A DNA stretch of 51,198 bases from Massilia brevitalea (GTDB taxonomy: Bacteria > Pseudomonadota > Gammaproteobacteria > Burkholderiales > Burkholderiaceae_D), in NCBI RefSeq assembly GCF_030711405.1, contig NZ_JAULSI010000002.1, positions 175,707 through 226,904 of the forward strand. The letters are read 5' to 3'. Position 1 is the stretch's first letter. Every line of letters begins with the position of its first letter. Positions 40,801 through 49,557 of the stretch are shown piece after piece. Below the pieces are notes generated by a model that saw only the letters and a list, made by a program, of their open reading frames with translations, did not search any database and had not been told where the DNA came from. The translations under genes were made by a program, and so were the position numbers.

Positions 40801-40983
40801 ATTGGACTCCAGGGATACTGGCAAGGGAGAGAAAAGCGGTGAAGCAGGGAAATTACTTCGCATACATACGAGTTTAACAGATTGCCGCTGTGCATTTCCG
40901 GACCTTGAAAAACGGGTTACACTATTGACCCGCCCACGTTGCGGCCAGGTCACACTTCCCCGCTTTTCCTTATTTCTCTACCA

Positions 40984-41754
40984 ATGCCACGAATTATTTC
41001 CGCCAACCTGAACGGTATCCGCTCCGCCCACAAGAAGGGTTTTTTCAACTGGCTGGCCACCCAGGACGCCGATTTCATCTGCGTACAGGAACTGAAATGC
41101 CAGGAAGCCGACATGACCGAGGAGCTGTTCAAGCCGCACGGCTACCATGGCCATTTCCACTACGCCGAGAAGAAGGGGTATTCGGGCACCGGCGTGTACA
41201 GCCGCACCGCGCCGGATAATAAACGCATCGGCTTCGGCTGCGCGGAATTCGACGCCGAAGGCCGCTACACCCGCTGCGACTTCGGCAATCTCACCGTGAT
41301 TTCGCTGTATGCGCCGTCGGGCTCGTCCTCGCCCGAACGCCAGCTGGCCAAGTTCCGCTTCATGGAAGCCTTCCTGCCACACCTGCAGGAATTGAAGGCC
41401 GAGGGGCGCGAGGTGGTCATCTGCGGCGACTGGAACATCGCGCACAAGGAACTCGACCTCAAGAATTGGAAGAGCAACCAGAAGAACTCGGGCTTCCTGC
41501 CGGAAGAACGCGCCTGGATGACGCGCATCTTCGACGAGCTGGGCCTGGTGGACGTGCACCGCGTGGTGGCGCCGGAAGCGGCCGACTATACGTGGTGGAG
41601 CAACCGCGGCCAGGCCTGGGCCAACAACGTGGGCTGGCGTATCGACTACCACGTGGCGACGCCGGGGATTGCAGCCACGGCGCATGCGGTGTCGGTGTAC
41701 AAGGACGAGCGCTTCTCGGACCACGCGCCGCTGATCATCGACTACAAGTTGTAA
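40984..41754 (+). CDS. xth: Exodeoxyribonuclease III
   Basis: A 256-residue EEP-fold AP endonuclease/3' exonuclease of base excision repair. Visible are MPRIISANLNGIRSA with the metal-site Asn, CVQELKCQ with catalytic Glu, GDWNIAHKELDL (Asp and Asn) and the terminal SDHAPLIIDY. The start at 40984 is the family start; there is no strong Shine-Dalgarno. It runs convergently to the pseudouridine synthase gene, with a long REP hairpin between them. Confidence 0.95.
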   Translation: MPRIISANLNGIRSAHKKGFFNWLATQDADFICVQELKCQEADMTEELFKPHGYHGHFHYAEKKGYSGTGVYSRTAPDNKRIGFGCAEFDAEGRYTRCDFGNLTVISLYAPSGSSSPERQLAKFRFMEAFLPHLQELKAEGREVVICGDWNIAHKELDLKNWKSNQKNSGFLPEERAWMTRIFDELGLVDVHRVVAPEAADYTWWSNRGQAWANNVGWRIDYHVATPGIAATAHAVSVYKDERFSDHAPLIIDYKL

Positions 41755-41769
41755 GTTAGCTTCAATAAC

Positions 41770-41848
41770 GTAGGGTGGGCGCCCTGTGCCCACGCGTGAC
41801 GTTCGCATGACGCATGCTTAACGCGTGGGCACGGGGCGCCCACCCTAC
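41770..41848. repeat. Near-perfect inverted REP pair between convergent genes
   Basis: Left copy 41770-41797 (GTAGGGTGGGCGCCCTGTG, then CCCACGCGT) and right copy 41821-41848 are reverse complements over 28 bp with one mismatch, separated by 23 nt. The transcript would fold into a long hairpin on either strand. It sits 15 nt after the xth stop and 25 nt from the end of the convergent gene, so it may serve as a bidirectional terminator or mRNA 3' stabiliser. Confidence 0.92.
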
Positions 41849-41873
41849 ATTGCAAACGTATCGGCCAAAAGAA

Positions 41874-42797
41874 TTACGCTGGCCAGTCCAGCGAGCGTTC
41901 GCTATTGAACGTTCGCTGGGTTCCCGTCAGCGGGTCCTCGAAGCTGATCGCGCGCGCCAGCAGTTGCAGCGGCGCGCTGAAATCGTCGCCCTTGCAGGGC
42001 AGCGCCACCGGATAGAAGGCATCGTTCAGGATCGGCGCGCCCAATGAAGACAAGTGCAGCCGCAGCTGGTGCTTGCGCCCGGTATGCGGATGCAGGCGGT
42101 AGCGCACCACGTCGCCGCGGCGTTCAATTACCTCTATCAGCGTTTCCGAATTCGGCTCGCCCGGCACTTCTTCGCTGACAAAGAACTGCTCGGCATCCTG
42201 CATGCGGCTGCGGTAGGTGAAGGGGAATTCCCTTCCTTCGATCGGGCCGGCCAGCGCCTCGTACACCTTGTTCACTACCCGCTTCTGGAACATCGACTGG
42301 TACTTGCCGCGCGTGTCCGGGTTGTGCGAGAAGATCACCACGCCGGCCGTCTCGCGGTCGAGGCGGTGGATCGGAGTCAGGTGCGGCAGTTCGAGCTGCG
42401 CCTTCAGGCGCACCAGCAAGGTCTCGTGCAGGAAGCGCCCGCTCGGGATCATCGGCAGGAAGTGCGGCTTGTCGACCACCAGCAGATGCGCGTCCTGGAA
42501 CAGGATGCGCTCCTTGAACGGGATCGGCGTCTCGGGTTCGTCCAGCTCGCGGTAGTACCAGATGCGCATGCCCTGGCGGACATGGCTGTCCGCCTGTAGC
42601 GGCTGGCCCTGCGCATCGACGACCTCGCCGCGCCCCAGCCGCGCCGCCCAGGAGTGGAGCGACACGTCCGGAAAGCGCTCGGCCAAGAAGCGCAGCATGC
42701 CGCCGGTGCGCGTTTCGGTCAGCCACAAGTAGCTCGGTGCGACGCCGCTGCGGACCGGCAGCGGGACATACGAATTGGCTTCTGCCTGGCGACCCAT
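41874..42797 (-). CDS. RluA-family pseudouridine synthase
   Basis: A 307-residue RNA pseudouridine synthase. A short N-terminal S4-like region (about 30-85) precedes the RluA catalytic domain, with catalytic Asp147 in the HRLDRETAG motif, then NKVYEALAGP and HPHTGRKHQLRLHL. The target (23S rRNA or tRNA) cannot be deduced: the sequence differs from RluC/RluD in its N-terminal part and resembles the group of RluA-like proteins often annotated only to family level. It is 3 nt downstream of the M48 peptidase gene. Confidence 0.88.
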   Translation of the reverse strand: MGRQAEANSYVPLPVRSGVAPSYLWLTETRTGGMLRFLAERFPDVSLHSWAARLGRGEVVDAQGQPLQADSHVRQGMRIWYYRELDEPETPIPFKERILFQDAHLLVVDKPHFLPMIPSGRFLHETLLVRLKAQLELPHLTPIHRLDRETAGVVIFSHNPDTRGKYQSMFQKRVVNKVYEALAGPIEGREFPFTYRSRMQDAEQFFVSEEVPGEPNSETLIEVIERRGDVVRYRLHPHTGRKHQLRLHLSSLGAPILNDAFYPVALPCKGDDFSAPLQLLARAISFEDPLTGTQRTFNSERSLDWPA

Positions 42798-42800
42798 GGA

Positions 42801-43682
42801 TTACTTCAGCGCGACGTTGGCCCGGTAAGACGGGAGCTTGTTTACCGTCGTGCCCTTGGCGCGCGCGTACAGCGGCAGCAGCACGTTCATGTGCTTTTCC
42901 ATGTCGTGGATGCGGGTATCGCCGCCCGGGTGGGTCGACAGGAATTCCGGCGGCGCGCCCTTGTTCAGCATGGCCATCTTGCGCCACAGGACGATGCCGG
43001 CGCGCGGGTCGTAGCCGGCACGGGCCGCGATGTCGAGCCCGACCAGATCCGCCTCGCGCTCTTCGTCGCGCGAGAATTTCAAGACCACGCCCTGCCCCAC
43101 CAGGCCGGTGACGGTATTCGTGATGCTGGGGTCGATGCCGAAGATGGCCGAGCCGAGCGCGCCGGCGCCGCGCGCCACCAGCGAGGTGATGCCGGATTTC
43201 GCCGTGCGCTCGCGACCGTGCTCGCGCAGGGCGTGGGCGATTTCGTGGCCCATGATGGCGGCCATTTCGTCGTCGGTCAGTTTCAGCTGGTCGATGATGC
43301 CTGTGAAGAAGCCGATGCGCCCGCCCGGCATGCAGAAGGCGTTCACTTGCGAGGAGTTGAACAGGTTGACTTCCCACTGCCAGTTCTTGGCCGACTGATT
43401 CCAGCGCGGCGTGTGCGGGATGATGCGCTGGGCCACGGCGCGCAGGCGTTTCACCTGCGGGTCGCTGGACGCGACCAGGGCGCCCTTCTGCTGGGCCTGG
43501 GACAGCATCTCGCGGTATTGCTGCGAGGCGGCCTCGTTCATCTGTTCTTCGGGAACCAGCACGCGCACGCGCGAGAGCGGCTTGACGGCGATGCCGTCCT
43601 GGACGACTTTTTCCTGGGCCTGGGCCGTGCCGAGCGTGGCCAGCATGGCGGCGCAGAGGGCGATATGTTTGAGTTTTTTCAT
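42801..43682 (-). CDS. Periplasmic M48-family metallopeptidase
   Basis: A 293-residue zinc protease with a signal peptide (1-22, cleavage after AQA). Zinc ligands His146 and His150 with catalytic Glu147 lie in MGHEIAHALREH; the third ligand is probably Glu in the SRDEEREADLVGL motif. STHPGGDTRI is also typical. There is no lipobox and no HtpX-like set of transmembrane helices, so it is a soluble periplasmic relative of LoiP/BepA-type quality-control proteases, without BepA's TPR domain. The ATG at 43682 gives the signal peptide; the upstream frame is not coding. Confidence 0.9.
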   Translation of the reverse strand: MKKLKHIALCAAMLATLGTAQAQEKVVQDGIAVKPLSRVRVLVPEEQMNEAASQQYREMLSQAQQKGALVASSDPQVKRLRAVAQRIIPHTPRWNQSAKNWQWEVNLFNSSQVNAFCMPGGRIGFFTGIIDQLKLTDDEMAAIMGHEIAHALREHGRERTAKSGITSLVARGAGALGSAIFGIDPSITNTVTGLVGQGVVLKFSRDEEREADLVGLDIAARAGYDPRAGIVLWRKMAMLNKGAPPEFLSTHPGGDTRIHDMEKHMNVLLPLYARAKGTTVNKLPSYRANVALK

Positions 43683-44072
43683 GGCAATTAAATGGCGTGC
43701 TGTTTTTGTCAACAGCATCGTCGCAGAAATGCGCGGATGGGGTACGCACGATAACGGCAAATCATGGCTGATGCGATCGCTGGGATGTCGCGGCGTAGCC
43801 GAAGATGGCGGCCTCGACCGTACGGTGGGCACCCCGTGCCCACGCGGAACGATGCGTCATGTTGGCTCCGTTTTGACATGATTGGCCGATCATTGCACGC
43901 GCTAACGAAGAGATCATTTTGCGGCCCTAACGGGGCCAACGTGACGCTGGCTTTCGCGTGGGCACGGAGTGCCCACCGTACGGTCATTGCCGCAGGCCAG
44001 ACGCAGGCCCCAGGCCAGGCGACGGCTGAGATCCAACCATGGCCGCAGGCCGGGCGGCAACCGCAGCCCGCC
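43683..44072. other. Intergenic region holding a REP pair
   Basis: 390 bp between the metW end and the M48 peptidase start, both on the minus strand. It holds the inverted REP pair described separately and no supported gene. The part nearest metW is a GC-rich, CAGGCC-repetitive stretch (43990-44060). Confidence 0.5.
43820..43981. repeat. Inverted pair of REP-like palindromes
   Basis: Direct copy 43820-43847 (GTACGGTGGGCAC, 3 nt, CGTGCCCACGCGG) and inverted copy 43955-43981, 107 nt apart. Both have the GTAC head variant also seen in the pair after fmt. They lie upstream of the M48 peptidase gene and downstream of metW. Confidence 0.88.
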
Positions 44073-44687
44073 TTATGCCCGCTTCGCCTTTTTCTTCAGC
44101 CGGAACACCGCCAAACTCCCACGCAAATTCGGCAGGAAGCTCACCGGCTTGCCCTCGGCCAGCGCCACGTACTCCAGCACCTCCAGCCCGCACTCCTCAG
44201 CCAGTTCCTTGAAGTCGTCAATGGTGGCGTAGCGTACGTTCGGCGTGTCGAACCACTGGTAAGGCAGCGTGCGCGATACCGGCATGCGGCCCTTCAGCAG
44301 CGCCACCCGGTGCGGCCAGTAGGCGAAGTTCGGGAACGACACGATCGCCTCGGCGCCGACGCGCACGATGTCGCGCAGGCGTGCTTCGACGTGCAGCATC
44401 ATCTGCAGCGAAGACAGGCAGAGCACAGTGTCGAAGGCGTTGTCGCCGAACAGGTCCAGTCCCTCCTCCATGTCGTGCTGGATGACGCTGATGCCGCGCC
44501 GCGTGCTTTCCAGTACCTTGTCGTCGGCGATCTCGATGCCGTAGCCGGTACAGCGCTTGCCGGTCTCCAGGTAGCGCAACATGGCGCCGTCGCCGCAGCC
44601 CACGTCGAGCACGTGCGAACCCTCGCCTACCCAGTCGGCGATGAAGGCCAGGTCGGGACGCAGGGTCGTCAGGTCTTCGAATTTCAT
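44073..44687 (-). CDS. metW: MetW, methionine biosynthesis partner of MetX
   Basis: A 204-residue protein with a methyltransferase-like Rossmann fold: [15 protein letters not shown] (residues 27-41), then DMEEGLD and [12 protein letters not shown], typical of MetW. In proteobacteria MetW is needed together with MetX for homoserine acylation; a methyltransferase activity has not been made clear. It overlaps the metX stop by 4 nt (ATGA), a fixed arrangement of this pair. Confidence 0.95.
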   Translation of the reverse strand: MKFEDLTTLRPDLAFIADWVGEGSHVLDVGCGDGAMLRYLETGKRCTGYGIEIADDKVLESTRRGISVIQHDMEEGLDLFGDNAFDTVLCLSSLQMMLHVEARLRDIVRVGAEAIVSFPNFAYWPHRVALLKGRMPVSRTLPYQWFDTPNVRYATIDDFKELAEECGLEVLEYVALAEGKPVSFLPNLRGSLAVFRLKKKAKRA

Positions 44688-45850
44688 GCGCCCTCCTTCG
44701 TGGCTTCTTCCCAGATGCGGTCGTAGTAGGCCCGCACCACGCCCATGTAGCGCGCGTCTTCCAGCAGGAAGGCGTCGTGCCCGTGCGGCGCGTCGATTTC
44801 GGCGTAGGTCACCTTGCGGCGGTTCGAGATCAGCGCCTCGACGATCTCGCGGCTGCGCTCGGGCGAGAAGCGCCAGTCGGTGGTGAAGGAAGCGATCAGG
44901 AACTGCGCCTTCGTGGCCGCCAGCGCGCGCGTCAAATCGCCGCCATGCTCGCGCGCCGGGTCGAAATAGTCGAGCGCCTTGGTGATCAGGAGGTAGGTAT
45001 TCGCGTCGAAGTATTCCGAGAACTTGTCGCCCTGGTAGCGCAGATAGGATTCGATCTCGAAGTCGATGCCGAAGTCGAACTGGTAATCGTTGCGGCCCGC
45101 GCCAGGGGTCTCGGCGGCGTTGCGCAGTTTGCGGCCGAATTTTTCCGCCATGTCGTCGTTCGACAAATACGTGATGTGGCCGACCATGCGCGCCACCTTC
45201 AGGCCATTCTTCGGCACCACGCCGTGCTCATAAAAATCGCCGCCGTGGTAGTCCGGGTCGGTGAGGATGGCCTGGCGCGCGACGTCGTTGAAGGCGATGT
45301 TCTGGGCCGACAGCTTCGGCGTGGAGGCGATCACGATGCAGTGGCGCAGGCGCGCGGGGAACAGGATGCTCCACGAGAGGGCCTGCATGCCGCCGAGCGA
45401 ACCTCCCATCACGGCGGCGAACTGCTCGATGCCGAGGCGGTCGGCCAGGCGCGCCTGGGCCGCGACCCAGTCTTCCACCGTCAGCAGCGGAAAGGCTGCG
45501 CCGTAGGGCTTGCCGGTGGCCGGATTGGCGTGCATCGGCCCGGTCGAGCCGAAGCAGGAGCCGAGGTTGTTCACGCCGATGACGAAGAAGCGGTCGGTGT
45601 CGACAGGTTTACCCGGCCCCACCATGTTGTCCCACCAGCCGGCGCTTTTCGGTTCGCCCGCATAGGTGCCGGCCACGTGGTGCGAGGCGTTCAGCGCGTG
45701 GCAGATCAGCACGGCGTTCGAACGCTCGGCGTTCAGCGTGCCGTAGGTTTCATACATCAGCGTGTAGTCGCCGAGGTGCGCGCCGCTTTGCAGGCGCAGC
45801 GGCTCGGCGAAATGCATCGCCTGGGGGGAGACGGTTCCTAAGGATCCCAT
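44684..45850 (-). CDS. metX: Homoserine O-acyltransferase MetX
   Basis: A 388-residue alpha/beta hydrolase-fold acyltransferase that acylates homoserine in methionine synthesis. The nucleophile Ser151 stands in [14 protein letters not shown]. The catalytic Asp and His lie near the C-terminus ([12 protein letters not shown] and [10 protein letters not shown]). [12 protein letters not shown] is conserved. Acetyl versus succinyl specificity cannot be fixed by eye; many betaproteobacterial MetX with MetW use succinyl-CoA. It is translationally coupled with metW and lies 51 nt after ptsI on the same strand. Confidence 0.95.
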   Translation of the reverse strand: MGSLGTVSPQAMHFAEPLRLQSGAHLGDYTLMYETYGTLNAERSNAVLICHALNASHHVAGTYAGEPKSAGWWDNMVGPGKPVDTDRFFVIGVNNLGSCFGSTGPMHANPATGKPYGAAFPLLTVEDWVAAQARLADRLGIEQFAAVMGGSLGGMQALSWSILFPARLRHCIVIASTPKLSAQNIAFNDVARQAILTDPDYHGGDFYEHGVVPKNGLKVARMVGHITYLSNDDMAEKFGRKLRNAAETPGAGRNDYQFDFGIDFEIESYLRYQGDKFSEYFDANTYLLITKALDYFDPAREHGGDLTRALAATKAQFLIASFTTDWRFSPERSREIVEALISNRRKVTYAEIDAPHGHDAFLLEDARYMGVVRAYYDRIWEEATKEGA

Positions 45851-45901
45851 GAGACTTTCTTGGTTTGGTATTCGGCGGCGCTGGCGGCCGCCCGGTAGGG
45901 C

Positions 45902-47656
45902 TTAAATGAGTTGGAGCTGTTCGACCGCCTCGGCGATCTCGTTCGGTTCCATCGAGCGCATGATGCGTCGCATTCGCGGGACGATCCGGGCCAGGTCGGC
46001 GCCGAGGATTTCCTGCTTCACAGCCAGCAGCTGGGCCGGGTGCATCGAGAATTCGCGCAGCCCCATGCCGAGCAGCAGGCGCGTCAGCTTGATGTCGCCC
46101 GCCATTTCGCCGCACACGGCGACATCGATGCCGGCCTTTTGCCCGGCCGCGATGGTCATGCCGATCAGCTGCAGCACCGCCGGGTGCAGCGGGTTGTACA
46201 GGTGGGCCACTTCGTAGTCGACGCGGTCGATCGCCAGCGTGTACTGGATCAAATCGTTGGTACCGATCGACAGGAAGTCCATGCGCTTGACGAACATCGG
46301 CAGCGCCAGTGCGGCGGCCGGGATCTCGATCATGGCGCCGACTTCCACTTCCGGGTCGTACTTGATGTTCTGTTCGCGCAGCTGGGCCTTGGCCTGCTCG
46401 ATCATGTTCAGGGTCTGGTCGATTTCGAAAGCATGCGCCAGCATCGGGATCAGGATGCGCACCTTCCCAAAAGCCGAGGCACGCAGGATCGCGCGCAGCT
46501 GGGTCAGGAACAGCTGCGGCTCGGCCAGGCAGTAGCGGATCGCGCGCAGGCCCAGGGCCGGGTTCAGCGCCGTGTGCTCGGTCGGGTCGAGCGGCTTGTC
46601 GGCGCCCACATCCAGCGTGCGGATCGTCACCGGACGGCCCTTCATGGCCACCACGGCGCGCCGGTACTGCTCGAACTGCTCGTCCTCGCTCGGAATCTTC
46701 AGGCCGTCGGCGCCGCGCGCCATGAACAGGAATTCGGAGCGGAACAGGCCGACGCCGTTCGCGCCCGCTTCCAGCGCGTGCGGGCAGTCGTCGGGCAGCT
46801 CGATGTTCGCCAGCAGGCGGATCGCGGTGCCGTCCTTGGTCACGGCCGGGGTTTTCTTGAGCTTGAGCAGGCGCTTGCGGGCCTTGCCCAGCGCGGCCTG
46901 GCGCGCGCGGTACTGCTCCAGCACCAGCTGGCTTGGATTGCAGATCACCACGCCGGCATCGCCGTCGACGATGATCCAGTCGTCCTGCTCGACCAGGCGC
47001 GAGGCCTGGCTCATGCCGACGGCTGCAGGAATGTCGAGCGAACGCGCGACAATCGCCGTGTGCGAGTTCTGGCCGCCGACGTCGGTAACAAAACCGATGA
47101 AGGAGCGATCGCGGAAAGCCAGCATGTCGGCCGGCGAGATGTCGTGGGCGACCACGATCATCTGCGGATGGTAGTCGTCGTCGCCGCCCAAAATCGGCGG
47201 CACGCTCAGGGCCGTGCCCATCAGGACCTTCAGCACGCGCTCGGCGACCTGCTGGATGTCCTGCTTGCGCTCGCGCAGGTATTCGTCCTCGATCTCGTCG
47301 AACTGGGCAGAGAGCTCGTCGATCTGCGTCACCAGCGCCCACTCGGCGTTGTAGTGGCGCATGCGGATGATGTCGAGCGGCGCTTCCGAGATCAGCGGGT
47401 CGGACAGGATCAGCGCATGCACGTCGATGAAGGCGCCCAGTTCGGTCGGCGCATCCTTCGGCAAATCGGTCCACAGCTCCTGCAAATTGCGGTGCACGGC
47501 GGCGATCGCATCCTGCAGGCGTTTGACTTCCGCTTCGACCTGCTCTTGCGGAACCAGGTAATGCTTGACGTCGAGCGCGGCAGGCGTGAGCAGGTGCGCG
47601 CGGCCGATCGAAATGCCGCGCGAAACCGGAATGCCATGGAGCGTGAACGAAGCCAT
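45902..47656 (-). CDS. ptsI: PTS enzyme I
   Basis: A 584-residue phosphoenolpyruvate-protein phosphotransferase. The N-terminal domain (1-240) carries the phosphoacceptor His199 in GGQNSHTAIVARS. The C-terminal TIM barrel holds the PEP-binding motifs (FRSEFLFM, IPMLAHAFEI and a Cys in VCGEMAGD). The start MASFTLHGIPVSRG at 47656 fits the family; an ATG at 47692 right after the ptsH stop is an alternative. It phosphorylates HPr, encoded immediately upstream. There is no sugar permease here, so the system is likely regulatory. Confidence 0.95.
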   Translation of the reverse strand: MASFTLHGIPVSRGISIGRAHLLTPAALDVKHYLVPQEQVEAEVKRLQDAIAAVHRNLQELWTDLPKDAPTELGAFIDVHALILSDPLISEAPLDIIRMRHYNAEWALVTQIDELSAQFDEIEDEYLRERKQDIQQVAERVLKVLMGTALSVPPILGGDDDYHPQMIVVAHDISPADMLAFRDRSFIGFVTDVGGQNSHTAIVARSLDIPAAVGMSQASRLVEQDDWIIVDGDAGVVICNPSQLVLEQYRARQAALGKARKRLLKLKKTPAVTKDGTAIRLLANIELPDDCPHALEAGANGVGLFRSEFLFMARGADGLKIPSEDEQFEQYRRAVVAMKGRPVTIRTLDVGADKPLDPTEHTALNPALGLRAIRYCLAEPQLFLTQLRAILRASAFGKVRILIPMLAHAFEIDQTLNMIEQAKAQLREQNIKYDPEVEVGAMIEIPAAALALPMFVKRMDFLSIGTNDLIQYTLAIDRVDYEVAHLYNPLHPAVLQLIGMTIAAGQKAGIDVAVCGEMAGDIKLTRLLLGMGLREFSMHPAQLLAVKQEILGADLARIVPRMRRIMRSMEPNEIAEAVEQLQLI

Positions 47657-47692
47657 CGAAGGTCCCGAACGGTAGCGGCCGACGTCGGGCAT

Positions 47693-47962
47693 TTATTCGC
47701 CTTCGCCGAAGCGGTCGTTGATCAGGCCAGTCAGGGCCGTGACCGCATCGGCTTCGTCCGGGCCATCGGCCTCGAGGGTCACTTTCGCGCCCTTGCCGGC
47801 GGCCAGCATCATCACGCCCATGATGGACTTGGCGTTGATGCGGCGGCCGTTGCGGGTGAGCCAGACGTCGCTTTTGTATTTCGCGGCCAGCTGGGTGAAT
47901 TTGGCGGATGCGCGGGCGTGCAGGCCCAGTTTGTTGATGATTTCGAGTTCTTGCTGAATCAT
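47693..47962 (-). CDS. ptsH: HPr phosphocarrier protein
   Basis: An 89-residue HPr with active-site His15 (KLGLHARASAKF) and conserved Ser46 (NAKSIMGVMML), the site for HPr kinase where present. It relays phosphate from EI to the EIIA encoded upstream. It lies between the EIIA gene (71 nt gap) and ptsI. Confidence 0.97.
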   Translation of the reverse strand: MIQQELEIINKLGLHARASAKFTQLAAKYKSDVWLTRNGRRINAKSIMGVMMLAAGKGAKVTLEADGPDEADAVTALTGLINDRFGEGE

Positions 47963-48033
47963 GTTTTATCTTTTGTTCTCAAACTGCGTTACGCCAGAAG
48001 GACGCCTGGCGCCCTCGTTTACTTCTATGCCAA

Positions 48034-48438
48034 TCAGGAACCGACACGAATCCGGGTATCCACCCGCACCGCGCCGTTCTGGGCGCCCGCCAACGCCATT
48101 TCCACCACCACATCCAGCGTGTCGCGGCGGTAGGTGATCGCCCGCAGCAGCATCGGCAGGCTGATGCCGGCGATAATTTCCACATGGCCCGCGTCGTGCA
48201 GCGAATTGCAGCAGTTCGACGGCGTGCCTCCCTTGATGTCGGTGATCACCAGGACGCCGTCGCCGTCGTCCAGGCGTGCGATCGCCTCTTTCGCCTTGCA
48301 ATTGACGGCGCGCGTGTCTTCGTCGGCCGCCACGTCGATGGCCTCGAAGCGCTCGGTCGGTCCGCGAAATACATGCGCGACCGCCGCGATGAATGCCTGT
48401 CCCAATGGTGCGTGGGTCAGGAGCAAAATCCCTACCAT
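48034..48438 (-). CDS. PTS mannose-type EIIA component
   Basis: A 134-residue EIIA of the mannose family with the phosphoacceptor His9 in MVGILLLTHAPLG and the VLVITDIKGGTPSN signature. With no EIIB/C/D genes alongside, it probably transmits phosphorylation state to a regulatory target, as described for proteobacterial gshB-linked PTS genes. The gshB stop lies 2 nt upstream, so the four genes gshB-EIIA-ptsH-ptsI are probably one operon. Confidence 0.93.
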   Translation of the reverse strand: MVGILLLTHAPLGQAFIAAVAHVFRGPTERFEAIDVAADEDTRAVNCKAKEAIARLDDGDGVLVITDIKGGTPSNCCNSLHDAGHVEIIAGISLPMLLRAITYRRDTLDVVVEMALAGAQNGAVRVDTRIRVGS

Positions 48439-48440
48439 GA

Positions 48441-49388
48441 TTATCTTTCAGTCACCTGCTGTTCGACCGCGTCGATGAACATCGCGGCCACGTCGAAACC
48501 AGTCTGGTCGGTGATCTCCTGGAAGCAGGTGGGGCTGGTGACATTTACTTCAGTCAGGAAATCTCCGATCACATCTAATCCTACCAGCAACAGGCCACGC
48601 TCGGCCAGCACCGGGCCCAGGGCTTCGGCGATCTGGCGGTCGCGCTCGGTGATCGGCTGGGCCACGCCGATGCCGCCGGCAGCCAGGTTGCCGCGCACTT
48701 CGGTGCCTTGCGGGATGCGCGCCAGCGTAAACGGCACCGGCTTGCCGCCGATGACCAGGATGCGCTTGTCGCCCTTCACGATCTCGGGAATGTACTTCTG
48801 CACCATAATGGTGCGCTTGCCGTTGTCGCTCAGCGTTTCGATGATCGCGCCCAGGTTCATCGCGTCGGACTTCACGCGGAAGATGCCGGTGCCGCCCATG
48901 CCGTCGAGCGGCTTGAAGATCACGTCGCCGTGCTTGGCGTGGAAGGCGCGCAGGCGCTGTTCCGACGAGCTGACCAGGGTCGGCGAAGTGAATTCGGCAA
49001 ACTGGCCGATGGCCAGCTTTTCGTTGTGGTCGCGGATCGCCGACGGCTTGTTGAAGACGCGCGCGCCCTGCTTTTCCGCCAGTTCCAGCAGATAGGTGCC
49101 GTAGACGTACTCCATGTCGAAGGGCGGGTCCTTGCGCTCGATGATGGCGTCGAAGCTGGAGAGGCGCACTTCCTCGGCCGGATCGGCGGTGTACCAGACG
49201 TCAGGGTCGCCGGTCAGGTGGATGCGGGCCACGGCGGCCGTGACGATGCCTTCTTCCAGCGCCATGTCGCGCTGCTCGAAGAACCAGACTTCGTGGCCGC
49301 GGCGCGCCGCTTCGCGCATCATGGCGAAGGTCGAGTCCTTGTAGATCTTGAAACCGGTGAGCGGATCGGCGAGGAAAGCGATTTTCAT
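48441..49388 (-). CDS. gshB: Glutathione synthetase
   Basis: A 315-residue ATP-grasp ligase joining gamma-glutamylcysteine and glycine. Visible are the N-terminal MKIAFLADPLTGFKIYKDST, the ATP-grasp stretch VIFKPLDGMGGTGIFRV, and the C-terminal GLLLVGLDVIGDFLTEVNVT metal-binding region. Length is typical of the prokaryotic type. It heads the PTS operon. An 8-bp inverted repeat lies just upstream of its start. Confidence 0.97.
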   Translation of the reverse strand: MKIAFLADPLTGFKIYKDSTFAMMREAARRGHEVWFFEQRDMALEEGIVTAAVARIHLTGDPDVWYTADPAEEVRLSSFDAIIERKDPPFDMEYVYGTYLLELAEKQGARVFNKPSAIRDHNEKLAIGQFAEFTSPTLVSSSEQRLRAFHAKHGDVIFKPLDGMGGTGIFRVKSDAMNLGAIIETLSDNGKRTIMVQKYIPEIVKGDKRILVIGGKPVPFTLARIPQGTEVRGNLAAGGIGVAQPITERDRQIAEALGPVLAERGLLLVGLDVIGDFLTEVNVTSPTCFQEITDQTGFDVAAMFIDAVEQQVTER

Positions 49389-49396
49389 GGGTATGT

Positions 49397-49428
49397 CCAG
49401 CTAAGGTAATGCCACCAATTTTAGCTGG
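49397..49428. promoter_or_regulatory. Inverted repeat upstream of gshB
   Basis: CCAGCTAA (49397-49404) and TTAGCTGG (49421-49428) are perfect 8-bp complements separated by 16 nt. The near arm is 8 nt from the gshB start codon, overlapping the expected ribosome-binding region. It could be an operator or a leader hairpin masking translation initiation. Confidence 0.45.
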
Positions 49429-49557
49429 AAACCCGAAACCGCGCGGCCGGGCGCCCCGGCCTGGGTAAAGCGGCGAAGAATGCCGAACACTATGCCGAAA
49501 GTAATGCCACTCGGCACATAATGCTGTTGAGCAAATTGATCGGTATCGCGCACCCGC

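Noticed and set aside
42801..43682. HtpX assignment for the M48 peptidase
   Set aside because: It has a cleavable signal peptide and lacks HtpX's N-terminal and central transmembrane helices, so it is a periplasmic M48 protease.
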